Of a stretch of 64,000 bases of DNA, positions 1 to 11,800 are shown piece by piece. Numbering within the stretch: the first letter of the stretch is position 1; each line of letters opens with the position of its first letter. The notes under the pieces were generated by a model. It was given only the letters and a program-made list of their open reading frames with translations. It was not told where the DNA came from and searched no databases. A program made the position numbers and the translations under genes. Origin of the DNA: Cololabis saira (Eukaryota; Chordata; Actinopteri; Beloniformes; Belonidae); contig NC_084601.1 in assembly GCF_033807715.1 (NCBI RefSeq), positions 16,236,690 to 16,300,689 on the forward strand, read 5' to 3'.

Positions 1-102
1 GTTTCATCCCTGTATTTGAACAGGAAAAAATGTTTGAAATTAGTCACACATAAAGATCAGTGGACAAATATTAGTATAAATTTGATGTTATAATTATTTT
101 TT

Positions 103-135
103 GATGACAGGTGAGGCTCTGCCTCACCTGTCATC
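103..135. repeat. Perfect 15-bp hairpin
   Basis: Positions 103-117 and 121-135 are exact reverse complements (arm GATGACAGGTGAGGC), separated by the 3-nt loop TCT. No element ends are visible around it. It is the first of several short-loop perfect palindromes in the window. Such structures can arise by template switching on a folded-back strand; that origin is inference. Confidence 0.9.
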
Positions 136-1086
136 ATGACCGCACGTCCCTGCTCTCAATATTGTGCAAGAGCTCCTGTTTCTTCCTTACCAGAAGACAA
201 AAACAAAAACTCAGAATGCTGGGTCTTTGGCTGGTGCCCATACTACATAACACCCAAATCAAAAGTAATTTATCAGAAGATTCATCCAACCTCTGGATTA
301 ATATTATCAGATATAAAATGGAGCCACAGCCACAAAATTAGGTTACAAAAATACAGACGATCATTTCTGGGATAAGAGAATAAATAAAGAACAAACACAT
401 GAAAAGAAGAGACTAACATGCATTTCAATTATTTATTGAACCCTGTGGTAAAACAATTATTTGTAGGTTTAGGAGTTACTTAATGCTCCAATTATTACTG
501 TTTAAGACTTAAGCTGATGCAGGATCCCAAAGCTGGTTTAAGAGTCCTGTGAGGAAAAATATAGCATTTTATTCATGACTGTAGTTAAAAACTCACTGTC
601 TGCTCACTTTAGAATACCTGCATCCACCAGAGCTATGTCTGCAGGAACAAACACTCTTGTGAGTCAAAGAAACTAGAAAGATTTCCCTGTTAGAAATGTC
701 AGTTTATATAAAAATATCTGATCACACATCAGTGTTCCAAGGCAGTATCCACCAACTCTACATTCATACTTTTGTAACCTCTGACGTGACAATTGTGAGG
801 CCTTTTTATCTGTCTCAGTTGGAGTTATTGTAAGTCAACATGCACAATCTGTTGTCATCTCCATCATTTATATTTTATTTTTTTCCCCTTGTCTACCATT
901 AATGCATTTATTTAAGGGCACCCCCTCCCAGTTCTTCAAAGACCCTCACCAGGGACGCAGCTGTCGTTTCAAGCATCAAAGTCCTCCCACACTCCTCCTT
1001 CTGTCTTCCTTATTTCATACTCTTTGCTTTGCTATTCATCTGTCTGTAATTTATGTACAGTATACATACTGTATGTGTATATATAC
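136..1086. other. No supported gene or element
   Basis: AT-rich sequence with only short, unremarkable open frames and no recognisable protein motif, element end or repeat. Frames up to about 80 codons are at chance level here. Confidence 0.6.
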
Positions 1087-1088
1087 AT

Positions 1089-1160
1089 GGATAGATAGAT
1101 AGATAGATGACAATATTCAATCCAGATACGAAGTAGTCAAAGCCAATACCTGCTTATCTA

Positions 1161-1259
<99 letters not shown>

Positions 1260-1274
1260 TCTATATATAAACTT

Positions 1275-1348
<74 letters not shown>
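1089..1348. repeat. (GATA)n and long (TA)n microsatellites
   Basis: A short GATA tract (about 1089-1109) is followed by nearly pure TA repeats at 1165-1258 and 1283-1348, separated by a slightly degenerate spacer. The apparent YIYIYI open frame on the - strand is simply translated TA repeat, not a gene. Confidence 0.95.
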
Positions 1349-1349
<1 letters not shown>

Positions 1350-1351
<2 letters not shown>

Positions 1352-3555
1352 CTAATATATATTCCTGCTGGATGTTGGCTGAGGGGGATCCCGGTGCACA
1401 TGGCAAATACTTTTTTATCTCAGAGCTATAATTCCAGCCATGATACCTGACTCTCTAGTGTCACGCTGCTCTCCTGAGCAGGGCACTTTGGGATATGACT
1501 AATGCTTTCAGTAAACATTGTGATTGGTCTAATCTACCCTGCCTTCTGGGATGTGACTAAGACTTCCTTGAATGTATCCTGAGTCTGCACACAGCTGGTT
1601 TCCACCTGGCTGACTGAATCTCTTGCTTCATCACTTCAAAAACAGGTGCAAGCATGCACAATATAAAGGCTGTTTGAAGAAAGTTGAAAGAAACATAATT
1701 CATTGAATTTAACCTGAGCTGAAACCTCTGTCACCAACACCCGAGCTGGTTGTTTACTCTGCCTGTGTACATTGAAGAGGTTATAGCAATGTCTTTCATT
1801 TTAAGCTTGTTATTTCCAAAGAAAGAGGATATTAAACCTCTGAGGAAGCAATGTTTGTCTCTTTGGAGATCTCTCCTTTAATTCATCCAAATATAGCTGT
1901 TTAAACATGTTTTCCTTCAGGCTTATTTCGTTTATCAGGGAAAAGAAATTCTGCTATCAAGAGGGATTTCTTTACGTGGTTAAATTAATTTCTGGAGAAA
2001 TAACTCAAAGCTATATATGCAGAGGAAGAAAAAGAAAAGAAGTGAAAAAACATAAAAAGATTGAACTGAAAATGGTGGCAAATGCATTCCAATGCAATGC
2101 CTTTCGTAAAAGAGAGCATAATGTTATGGTCACCTGGATCTCAGGCCTGCAAAAGTATGTTTTGCTTGAATTAATCTGAGGAGACTCACCATCAGATCAA
2201 ATAATGTCACACTGAGGTGAAAAGTGTCTTTTACAACGAGCAAGCGTTGAAAGAGTAATGTGCAGAGACAAATGCAGTTGTTTTTTCTTTACTTAAACTG
2301 CTAATATGGAGTATAATAAATCAATGAATACATATGGACAGACATACATATGTGGAGGTATTATTCCACAACATCATGTGCAGATTTATTTTTTTTTGGC
2401 CACACATTTTCAGGAATGTTGGGAAAACAAATGTTTATACTTTTATTGCTTAAATCTATTTGTTTTTTTTCGATTTGTTTTTGCCTCCGTGCAAGATTAT
2501 ACCATAAATCACAAGATTAAACATTTGTGCTCTTTTATTGAACAAAAAACAAGCACATTTCTTCAAAACATATTTATTCAGCTACATGCTTAAACTGATG
2601 TTTTTTATACGCATGCCAAATGACATCTTTCAGAATGAGTCATATGCTGTTACTTTTTAAATTGACTATATTACAAATAATCAATGTTATCAAATTATTA
2701 TAGCCAATTTTACAACTGAAGACTGTAAATAGCACCTTTACTTTCTCCTTACATTCCCAGTCATGTCCATACACAGACAAAGGCTTTGGCATGAACACTC
2801 CCAAAGCAAACAACACATTCTCCTTCATCTGTTTGTTGCCTGTGAAGCTGGTGTAAAATAAACACAACACAACACAGACACAAAGGGAGTATTGACTAAT
2901 GCAATTGCATAATTCCTGAGCAAGTTCTGCATCTCCTTTTTTTCCACCATAACAGACCTGTGACCTGTTTTATCAAAAAGGTCAGGGTAATGGAATAAGG
3001 TTGGAGCGCTCTTCTATGTGCTAGATGCAGCTGCTTCTGTATCCAGCACGATGCTATAGTTAAGATGCTTTCGATAGTTCCACTCTCCATTGCAGTACTT
3101 GACGGATGGTCCTACATATTCTCCTTTCTAGATTTTCTTTGCTTGTATATATATATATATATTTTGTTCCTATGTAAATTCTGCAGGTACAAATTTGTAA
3201 ATGTGTAATATGTGAATTACGTATTTAAATACATGCAAAATAATTAGATTTCTGAAAAATACATGTAGATCATTCAAACCATCATAGCATACAATTTAAT
3301 TGTGGTAAAATTGTATTTATTTAGTTTTTGTAATTTCCTGATATATGATCAAATATAATGTGCAATACTTGAAAATACATCTTTCACTACTATTGCAGAA
3401 TGTTCACATGTGTTGTAGATGAGAACCTGGACAGAAATGAGTGAAAAGGGCACTTTTTAGTAAGTGGGAACAAGGCACTCAGTGACGTCGGACAATAGAG
3501 AGTGACTCGCTTTTGGAGCGAGCGTCTATCAGGCAGTCGAGAAACTGCGACAAGT
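1350..3555. other. No supported gene; short TA tract
   Basis: Non-coding AT-rich DNA. A short TA run lies near 3147-3163. Open frames of 60-95 codons show no recognisable domain and no consistent splice context. I find no element termini. Confidence 0.55.
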
Positions 3556-3932
3556 CTTACGGTGCTTTCACACCTGTCCCGTTTAAAGCAGTTGTTCCGA
3601 AACAGGGAGCGTTTCCCCCTAAAGATCGGTTCGTTTGGTATGTATGAACACAGCAATCGCGCTCGGATGCGGCACAAAACAAGCGAGCCGAGATTGCCTA
3701 GGAGAGGTGGTCTCGGCCCGATTCCATTCCAGACCTGGAGCGATGTGTTTGGAGTGAGAACATAATCGACACAGCAACCGACACAACTCAATCATAACTG
3801 TGCTTACGATGCTCCAAAGTTGTTGTTTTTCCCGAGGTACAGAAGAGGAAACTCTTTCCGCGTTAATTTCTGACCAATGAGAGAACAGTTGGTTCGCGCA
3901 ATGCATTTATTAACAGCTTTGAACCGCTACAG

Positions 3933-5161
3933 GGGTCAAAGACGTGACGCTTACTTTTTCTGTCCGATGGAACTTTTTACCTAATAATAAACATAAAAAT
4001 GAATAAAAAATATAACATGTATGTCTAATACGTTCCTTCTACATGTGCCCACTCTTATTTTATTTAAACATGTTGGTTATTGGTCATTTTCTGCCATCTG
4101 AAGTGTGAAAACATCATGTGGGGTGACAGTCCGGCCTTGACTTCTGTTTGGACAACTGGTTTTAAATCACATTAAAACAATTTAAAAATAATGCTTGCCC
4201 TATTGGGCATACTTTCAAACTTGTTTTAGATTTATTGACAAAGTTATGGAACATTTGTACACACATTTCAATCATAATACACAAACTAATCTTGTCCGAA
4301 TATGTTCATTGTCTGAATTATCATCTGGGGTGACCATGAAAAAAATACAATTGAGGGACTTTTATATTGACAATCATCTCAAAGAGGATGTTGCATCAGC
4401 CAGTTACTCCATGAGGGTCCCAGAGAGACAACCTGCAGGTCAGTGGTCTCTCTCTCCTTTACAAATAAATCCTCTTTCTAACTGCTGCAGTGTATACGTC
4501 ACATTTTGATATCATGTGGGGTGACCACCCTAAAACTGTAAATAATTAGTTTTATTTGCAAATCTATATTTTGAAGGTAAATTTGTTAGTGATATGTGGT
4601 GAGAAGTAGCTAGCTTAGATCATATAGCTAACCGTTAGCCAGTTATATTTGATTAAACTTGAAAGCATCATGTGGGGTGACCACCTGTCATGTGGGGTAA
4701 CCAACAAATGGCAATTCTGTATCAAATTCAAAATTGAATGTCTATCAGTTTTGGTTCAAATATAAATTATTGGTATAGCATGCATAAGTGGATACACCTT
4801 GTACACATGTTAAATCAGTTTTATGAATTTTAGAGTAAGTAAGAGGGTGACACTGCCATTATGGATAGAATGTATTTAAAAAGGGTTTTCAAAAAATGAA
4901 AGGAAAAATGTGTCTATCTTTCTTGAACAGTTAATTTAATTACTGATACTTATTAAAATATAAATTTTGTTATGGAAATCTATTCATTTTGAGATAAATG
5001 GTCGCCCCCAAGGTTTAAAAACACTAAAATACCTTTGTTTGAAGTTTTCACATACATGTATGTGTACACTACATTTCAAATGTTTGGAAAATGGCCAAAA
5101 ATATCTTTATTTTAAGTATTTTAAAAACAGGCTACTCAAAGGCCTTATACGTCTTTGACCC
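3933..5161. mobile_element. Inner MITE-like element, 13-bp TIR, ACAG target repeat
   Basis: GGGTCAAAGACGT at 3933-3945 is the exact reverse complement of ACGTCTTTGACCC at 5149-5161. The 4-bp sequence ACAG directly abuts both ends (3929-3932 and 5162-5165), the pattern expected of a target-site duplication. It lies wholly inside the older element at 3561-5271. It has no transposase-like frame, so it would need a helper. A 4-bp duplication occurs in Chapaev- and Academ-like groups, but the ends alone do not settle the superfamily. Confidence 0.75.
4113..4705 (+). repeat. Five dispersed copies of ATCATGTGGGGTGACC
   Basis: Same-strand copies begin at about 4113, 4320, 4511, 4667 and 4688. Each carries a near-identical core of about 15-17 bp (TCATGTGGGGTGACCA, with one or two changes). 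They are irregularly spaced (about 20-210 bp), so this is not a simple tandem array. All lie inside the inner element. They could be binding sites for a transposase or remnants of an expanded internal repeat; function is unknown. Confidence 0.8.
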
Positions 5162-5279
5162 ACAGACAGTTGCTTTGTGAACACAAACGCCACAAACAAA
5201 AAAATAAACAACTGTATCGATTTAGCCCCTGAATCGGAACAAAACAAACAGGCCATAGGTCTGAAAGCATCCTTAGTGC

Positions 5280-6566
5280 CCCATGAGCCTGAAACTGGAA
5301 GTTAGTAGTCAAGTGTCAACCATCTAACTTCTGTGTAACTTCTGTGTAACCATCTAACTTGCACTGCTGGCAGCTCAGCTGTTATTTTGGTGGGGATCTG
5401 CCTATGGAACTTGTAGCCACAGCTAACTTTGATTGACATACAGTAGGGGTGTTCCTGTCAGCTTCTCAAATAACAATGCTACACACAGTATGAAGAGGAT
5501 TCAAAACTGCTCTTCGGAAACCAATGATACTGTACATGTGACCAAATACTTCAGAAGTGTGCAGAAACACTGAAAGTAAAAAAATAAATAAAAATGTGAT
5601 TGCAACAAATTCTTACCACTCAGGTTTCTCTACGTCTTAAACAGGGCGCCAACCCTGTTAAGAACAAAACATCATAATAAATAAAATTAAAAAACTAGAA
5701 CATAACTTAATGCTTTTAATAATCCGGATTTTTTTACCTTGAAAAAAAAATCTTTACTGTGTTATGATTTTTTTATTTTTTTTTAACATTTTCCTTGGTA
5801 ATTGTTTTGACATAGGTCATGATTTAAACTGTACATTCACTATGAAGTCTGGGGCAAAAAAGTGTCAAAAAGATGGATTAATGTAGTTTTGTCCAGTTAA
5901 TTGTATAACCAGGAAAGAAAGAGTTTATTTAATCTAAAGATGGAAATTACTGTTTGGAAATGGATGTGTAGCTCCCTGCTATAAATGATGTGATGTTGTT
6001 TATGATGTTTGAGTTTACAGATATTCAGTATATGATGAGATAGCCTACTGCTGTTTAAATTAGTCCCATGGTGAATTAAGTGTAAACTAATGGAGAGAAA
6101 AATAAGTACCTTTCATCTGGTTAAGGTAGTGAAATGTTCCATGTTTTCCATGGTCTGTAAATGTCTCATGATGTTTCGGGTTTGTCATTTGATTAGCCAG
6201 GTATCAATCTGGTGTTCAGCCAATCTGTGCCTGTCAGAGATGGGTGTAATCTACCTACCGGATTCGAAGGGGGCGGGGCTAGAAAAAAGACGAGAAAGAG
6301 ACGAGAGACTGGAGGCTGGTGACGGTGATGAGACGAGGAAAAGAGAAGACGACAATTAAAAGTATTTAGAGGTTTAATGAGACCGTTTAAAATTACTGGG
6401 TTATTGACATCTTAAGCCGGAGGTTTTGAGTGTTATTGGTACCCATTGAGTATGTGAGCAAGTTCAGAGTTGATAGAGCCGGGAGAGTGAACCGAATGTC
6501 CGAGACGCCATTATCGTGCTTTTAGAGCTAACGTTAGCCGCGCCTTGGCTAACTGGGAGGATACCG
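5280..6566. other. No supported gene
   Basis: Non-coding. A 110-bp purine-rich GC patch lies near 6260-6360, and GCTAACGTTAGC-type sequence common in fish DNA occurs near 6527. No splice-consistent exon or element end was found. Confidence 0.5.
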
Positions 6567-6567
6567 C

Positions 6568-6589
6568 GTGTGTGTGTGTGTGTGTGTGT
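6568..6589. repeat. Short (GT)n microsatellite
   Basis: About ten GT dinucleotides in a GC-richer context. Confidence 0.9.
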
Positions 6590-6631
6590 AAGGAAGAAAT
6601 ATTGTGCGCCGAGTCATAAATGTTTATTTAA

Positions 6632-6972
6632 AGGAGCATGAGGCTCCTTTTAAGAAATGAGACTCTCTAGCGCCACCCTTCGCCACGACGGCCGTCGGGG
6701 GTACTGCAGCCAACAGCGAAGCCGGCACGGGAGAACGGGGAGAACGCGCATGCAGCGTCATGTGACGTCACATCCGCAGGACAGCGCGGGAAATTCGGCC
6801 CCACAATTGCAGCACATTTTGCAGCACACAGCCTGTTCAAGGCAACGGAGAGATACGCTAGAGGGCTCATTCTTTTTGGTTTGGAACGCTTCATCTGACC
6901 GTATTACTAGAAAACTTAAAACGTATACAAATTTTTTTCATAAATCCTGCCTCAATCCTGCGTCATGCTCCT
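6632..6972. mobile_element. 341-bp TTAA-target MITE
   Basis: AGGAGCATGA at 6632-6641 is repeated inverted as TCATGCTCCT at 6963-6972. TTAA directly flanks both ends (6628-6631 and 6973-6976). TTAA duplication is characteristic of piggyBac- and Kolobok-type transposases; which one cannot be decided here. The interior is GC-rich and CpG-rich, without a transposase frame. Confidence 0.8.
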
Positions 6973-7152
6973 TTAAGTGTGGTGTTATCAGGACTGTAGT
7001 GTGTTAAAGCTACCTGCATGGGAGTATTTATTATGACAATGTAGCTATTGGATCAGCTAACCAGACCTTTCTGCACCCTAGTGAGAGTCATACGTTCTAA
7101 GGTTAAAGGGGACCTATTGTGAAAAACAAGTTTTTTCTTGTTTTAACATATA

Positions 7153-7258
7153 TAAAGTGGTCTCCCCTCACCCTGTTAGCACAGGAAAGATGAAATCCCA
7201 TGAATTTCTGCAAGGTCTGTACCCCCGCCTTGCTGAATCTTCCAGTGTCACGTGACTT
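7153..7258 (+). repeat. 106-bp perfect direct repeat, copy 1
   Basis: Identical over all 106 bp to 8735-8840. This copy is in its expected place just inside the left end of the TTAA element. See the partner entry. Confidence 0.95.
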
Positions 7259-7578
7259 TTCTACGAGCCATTCTGAATCTGCGCCTATGGTGACGTCACC
7301 ATAGGCGCTCATTTCCATAGGTCGGCCTCCGCTGCTGAAACCACGCCCACAACCAGCTCTCTCCGCCGGCTGGAGCTTCAGCCATTGTTTAGAAGCGGTG
7401 ACTGTTTCCACAGCGAGGGAGAGTTAAAATTAGGTTTTGCATCGACATTTACCTTCATAAAAGGATCAGTTCCAACAGAACGGACCCGGCAACTGCACAC
7501 GAGTCAGCGGTAAGTGACGTTATTTTTTTATGTTATTTATTTTTGTATGATCTTTGCATGGGCAAGTATTTAGCTTAG

Positions 7579-7685
7579 CTCCGGAGCACCGGGGATGCTC
7601 ACGGACCGGTCCCGTCGAGGAGCTCCGAGCCCGGAGCTCCGAACCCGGGGGCTCCGGGCTCGGAGCTCCGGGCTCGGCGGCTCTA
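7579..7685. repeat. CpG-rich overlapping inverted repeats
   Basis: About 100 bp built from alternating GAGCTCCGAGCCCGGAGC and its complement-like forms, giving several overlapping perfect palindromes of 8-20 bp. Both strands stay open because the motif lacks stop codons; the resulting frames are low-complexity, not genes. It lies inside the TTAA element at 7107-8354. Confidence 0.8.
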
Positions 7686-7996
7686 TTAGTACCGTAATAC
7701 ATTTTTCTTGTGTTTATGATTTCAGATCTTCCAAGCAATGCACCTGGAGCTGTTCAACGACACATTCAGAAGACGTGCAGTCCTTCCTTGAGCCAGCAAT
7801 AGTGCATAAATGTTATTTATATATTTTAACAATAAAGTTGCCATTTGTGAAAATTCAGTGTTGTGATTTCTTTACAGTTGATGATTCATTTGTCTTGTAA
7901 CATAAGAAGTGAAATGATGAGGAATCGGAGTAAATAACTGTGGTGTAACTGTTTAGAATTAAATTCAATCTTCCTGTTTGAAGACGAGGTGACTAA

Positions 7997-8074
7997 AGGC
8001 TGATTTATGGTTCCGCGTTACACCAACGCAGAGCCTACGGCGTAGGGTACGTGTCGATTTAACGCAGAACCGTG
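7997..8074. mobile_element. Palindromic TACGCCGTAGG-type MITE fragment
   Basis: Begins GGCTGATTTATGGTTCCGCG, passes through CCTACGGCGTAGGG and ends with GATTTAACGCAGAACCG, which is close to the complement of the start. Related sequences occur near 32801, 42127, 49691 and 50125. Superfamily not assigned. Confidence 0.65.
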
Positions 8075-8488
8075 GACACGCTTTGCTACGCAGCCGCTGC
8101 TCTTCTCCCCGGAGCAACGCTTTGTCTCCTCCCCTGCTACACGTCATTCAAGCAGCCAATTAGCGCAGAGCCTCATTATCATAGCCCCCCTCACCTCAGA
8201 ATGAAGCACAGAAAAAGGCTTTAGAAGCGGTAAAACTAGAGACATAGCCCACAGGCTGAATTTCTGATTTATGTAGAAAAAACAAGCTTTAGATTGTTTT
8301 TAAGACATTCAAGGCCTTTTTAAAATATACATTAAATGCCATAATATGTCCCCTTTAAGTAAAATCCGTTAAACTGTCATATTTACCTGGGCTCTCTCCA
8401 AATCAGCCTCCATGCATCACGGTGTCACTAAGTATAAGGGACTTTGCCGTGACTAAGCTGAAATAGAATAGAATTGGTTGGGAGGGCT

Positions 8489-8669
8489 ATGGATGGATGG
8501 ATGGATGGATGGATGGATGGATGGATGGATGGATGGATGGATGGATGGATGGATGGATGGATGGATGGATGGATGGATGGATGGATGGATGGATGGATGG
8601 ATGGATGGATGGATGGATGGATGGATGGATGGATGGATGGATGGATGGATGGATGGATGGATGGATGGA
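8489..8669. repeat. (GGAT)n microsatellite, about 45 units
   Basis: Essentially perfect tetranucleotide repeat of about 181 bp. Open frames in all phases (DGWM and IHPS repeats) are artefacts. Confidence 0.98.
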
Positions 8670-8734
8670 ACTAAATTGGACGGACTTGAACTGAGGCGCA
8701 CACATGTTAACCCAAAATGTGCGCTTTATTTCTG

Positions 8735-8840
8735 TAAAGTGGTCTCCCCTCACCCTGTTAGCACAGGAAAGATGAAATCCCATGAATTTCTGCAAGGTCT
8801 GTACCCCCGCCTTGCTGAATCTTCCAGTGTCACGTGACTT
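8735..8840 (+). repeat. 106-bp perfect direct repeat, copy 2
   Basis: Exact copy of 7153-7258, displaced by 1582 bp and lying outside the TTAA element, just beyond the GGAT tract. Flanking bases differ on both sides, so the boundaries are sharp. Zero differences in 106 bp indicate a recent copy, gene conversion, or an assembly duplication. Confidence 0.95.
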
Positions 8841-8844
8841 CTGT

Positions 8845-11800
8845 AGGATTTCTGTAGGTTCCCTGGGGTAAAAACAGACACTACCTTAAATTGTTAGTCA
8901 TTCTTATTTATGCGGGGCAACTATTGTGGGGACTATCTTTGATATATTGCAACATTAATCTTTACTTTTTGGCTTTTACTGTCTCTGTGACTGTCTATCA
9001 TCACTTTCATCAACTGTATACAAAACAAGTAGATATTCTGTTGTCTCAAAGTTGAACATAACTTTTGTACTTGCTTGATTTTTCCTTGATGGAGCTGGTG
9101 CTATTACAGTAAGATATAATACTGTGCCATCTGAAAATGAACTGTTTCCTAAGGCTTCCATTTGGATTTGCTACCATTCTCACACAATAACGGCGACAAC
9201 AAATAACCAACGCCATCCCCACAAGGAATTGGCTCATACAGATTTTCATAAATCTTTGTAGTCTTGAAAAACATCCAGACCCATGTGAAACCAAATATAA
9301 ATCTCTGAAAAGTCCTTTTCTTCACCTGGATATCAGATATTAATTTGTGTCAGTCCAGCTTTTGGGTTAGAAATCTCTGCATTATTATAACACTGTCCAT
9401 GCTGCGCTAAAAAAGTTTATTTTATGTTGTTCAAAATCAGCTGGGAGCAAACTTTGTGGAGATATAGCACAGTGTTGGCAGGGAAATGTTATCCCTGCAA
9501 CTCATCTTCAAAGTCATGAAATTTTGAGTGCAATGGTATCAAACTGCAGACAAACACAAGTTTCATGACAGAACCGGAGCAATCTATGAAGAAATGGGAT
9601 AATTCACTTTTGATAAAATTTGCAAGCAAATGGAAAGATATCTTTATGTTGCATAAAACCTCCTTTTGGCTGCTCTCCTCCAGATGGATGTGTGCTCGTC
9701 CTTTCCAAAAGATAAAGCAGTGCTTAATAAAAAATTCACAAGGGCAAATAGTTGGATGGATTAAGAGTGCTTGCTTGTATGGGCTGTATTTTACTCTGAT
9801 AAACTGACGTGAAGTTCTTCTTCAGTGGCATCCACTGGCCATACGTAAAATTACTTGAGCCACTGTGTTTCTTTCAACAGATTTGAACAAGATTTGTATG
9901 TTATTCTGATTGGTCAGCTGATGTTTAGTCCCAAATTTAAAAATGACTGCTTTATTGTGTCCCTCCTTGAACATTCATGAAACGCTGACCAGTTTTGACC
10001 CAGTTATGTTGCTTAAAACTTTCTCTCACACGCTAAACGTCAGAATGAGCCCAGGTCGTATCCTGGATTCAGCAGGGAGAGATTACAATTATACACATCT
10101 TATTTCAACATTGGTTTCTATGATAGCATCAATCACCAGGAATTAAGTAAGGTCAATTTATTGATTTCAAGTCTTACTTTACACGGGTTGTTTTCTGTTG
10201 AAACCCACCACACTTCTCCTACTGGACTTCTTGACACTGTTCATTTTTTTCCCTATACCTGCTTTCTGCTGGCAGATTTTCCATCCTGTAATCGCTCTTA
10301 TTCTTTGACGCTTACTTCTTTGTTTTTATTCTGTTCAAAGCAGAAACTTTTTACTATATGTTATTTGGAAAATTAAATGTCAAGGCAGAGAAATGTTTTC
10401 AACACACTACCTACCAGAATTCTGTAATTATAAAGGCAATAGCAAGAAAATGTCTTTCTGACCATGTTTTGTTCAGGTGAGGAATTTAAGAAAATTGTGT
10501 TTTACACGGTCTGCAGCATATTTTAGCTTATTGCTTTAGTTTCAGCTGATAATAATTAGTTCCATAATGTTAGTACAATTGACCAACTTGCATTTCCAAA
10601 ATTGAACCAAAATACACATTTTAGAAGGCCCCATTTTATGCCTTTTCTTACTTTAATAGGTTCAACATTGACTTAAACTGTAATATGCACATTTTTCTTT
10701 TTTAATGACATGCATAATTGACAAAGTAAAATGTCTAAGTTGTGAAAGAGCAGGCATACTAAGAGCTTTCACATTTGCTTTTTTCAAAATGACAATCCTC
10801 TCAGACAAGCAGAATTTGCATATTCAAATAATTAGTTATATTTTTCTCAAGTTTTTCAGAACTCATAGAACGATAAATTACATATTTGTTTGTTTTTTTG
10901 TTTTTGTTTTTTATTGAAAACTTGATAAATTTGTTTTTTAAATTTGATTTGTTTTCTGAACTTGAAGGACCACCTCATGCACCAGTTCCCATTTGGAGTG
11001 GGCCCTGTCCCCATGTATGATGCACTCATGTATGAGAAGAACTGGAAAAAAAACCCCTATGACATCACCGTTTCTGAAGAATGCTTTTGAAGTCACTTTT
11101 CCCTTCTTACTGCATGGCTCCATGTTGCACATAGGTGGAATAAATAGGCATGAAAGCTAGCGGGAACACAGACACCTTAGTTCACTTATCACAAGTTAAC
11201 TCTTTAAGCTTGGCTATGATCGTGGCAACCTAGAGTGATGGTACCTTACATTCATTCTGATCAAATCTATCAATCCCTCCTCACTTCTGTTGTTGCCAAT
11301 GAAAACGACACATAAAACTAGTAACACCTGTGACAACTGTTTGATTGAAATACTGTATCAGCCATCAGCCACAACTGCTACTCACACTTCATGGTTTTTC
11401 TCTTATTTAAATATTTCCCTACTAAATAAGAGAACACAAGCAAAGAATATAAACACAAGTTGCATTGTAAACTAAACATTTTAAGTGTTCCTTAACCTTT
11501 ACTAAATATATGTTTCTGTGCTTGGAAGTATCTACATTTGATGATGTGCTCACACTAAGGTAATATGTGCTGGCTTGCAGGTACGGTTCTTCAATCCAAC
11601 GTTCTTCTCAATTATTGCTTTGGGAGTTGGAGATAGCATTGATTGCAATCATAACTTTGTGTACCAAGAAAATGTTTTTTTTAAACATGGAGATAAAGAC
11701 CATAATTATTGTCCCAAGATTCATTTAAAAGGTTTTATTTCCTGTTTTTACTTTGGGTGAACTGTAGAAATTGGCTGTGTCAACTCTTTGCAGCCTTACT

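Larger units (their letters stand above)
3561..5271. mobile_element. Outer non-autonomous DNA element with degenerate TIRs
   Basis: The left end GGTGCTTTCACACCTG (3561) and the reverse complement of the right end, GATGCTTTCAGACCTATGG (ending 5271), form imperfect terminal inverted repeats. CTTA lies beside both ends (3556-3559 and 5272-5275), but a clean target duplication cannot be assigned. No transposase frame is visible. Its two arms (about 370 and 110 bp) are separated by the inner element at 3933-5161. Superfamily not assigned. Confidence 0.6.
7107..8354. mobile_element. 1.25-kb TTAA-target non-autonomous element
   Basis: The left end AGGGGACCTATTGTG (7107) matches the reverse complement of the right end, AGGGGACATATTATG (ending 8354). 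TTAA abuts both (7103-7106 and 8355-8358). The A-G-G-rich start resembles the neighbouring 341-bp element. Inside lie a CpG-rich inverted-repeat block (7579-7685), a short palindromic MITE (about 7997-8074) and one copy of a 106-bp sequence duplicated downstream. No transposase coding sequence is visible. Confidence 0.8.

Noticed and set aside
1164..1406. Long YIYIYI open frame
   Set aside because: Translation of a TA microsatellite.
7520..7900. Open frames on both strands over the CpG-rich block
   Set aside because: Stop-free only because of overlapping GC palindromes; no domain.
8453..8837. Overlapping DGWM and IHPS repeat proteins on both strands
   Set aside because: Translation of the GGAT tract in several phases.
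10926..11090. Protein-like + strand stretch containing GVGPVPMYDALMYEKNWKK
   Set aside because: About 55 codons, no clear donor or partner exon, and an overlapping open frame of 64 codons on the other strand. I cannot place it in a family. A protein search of the stretch would decide.
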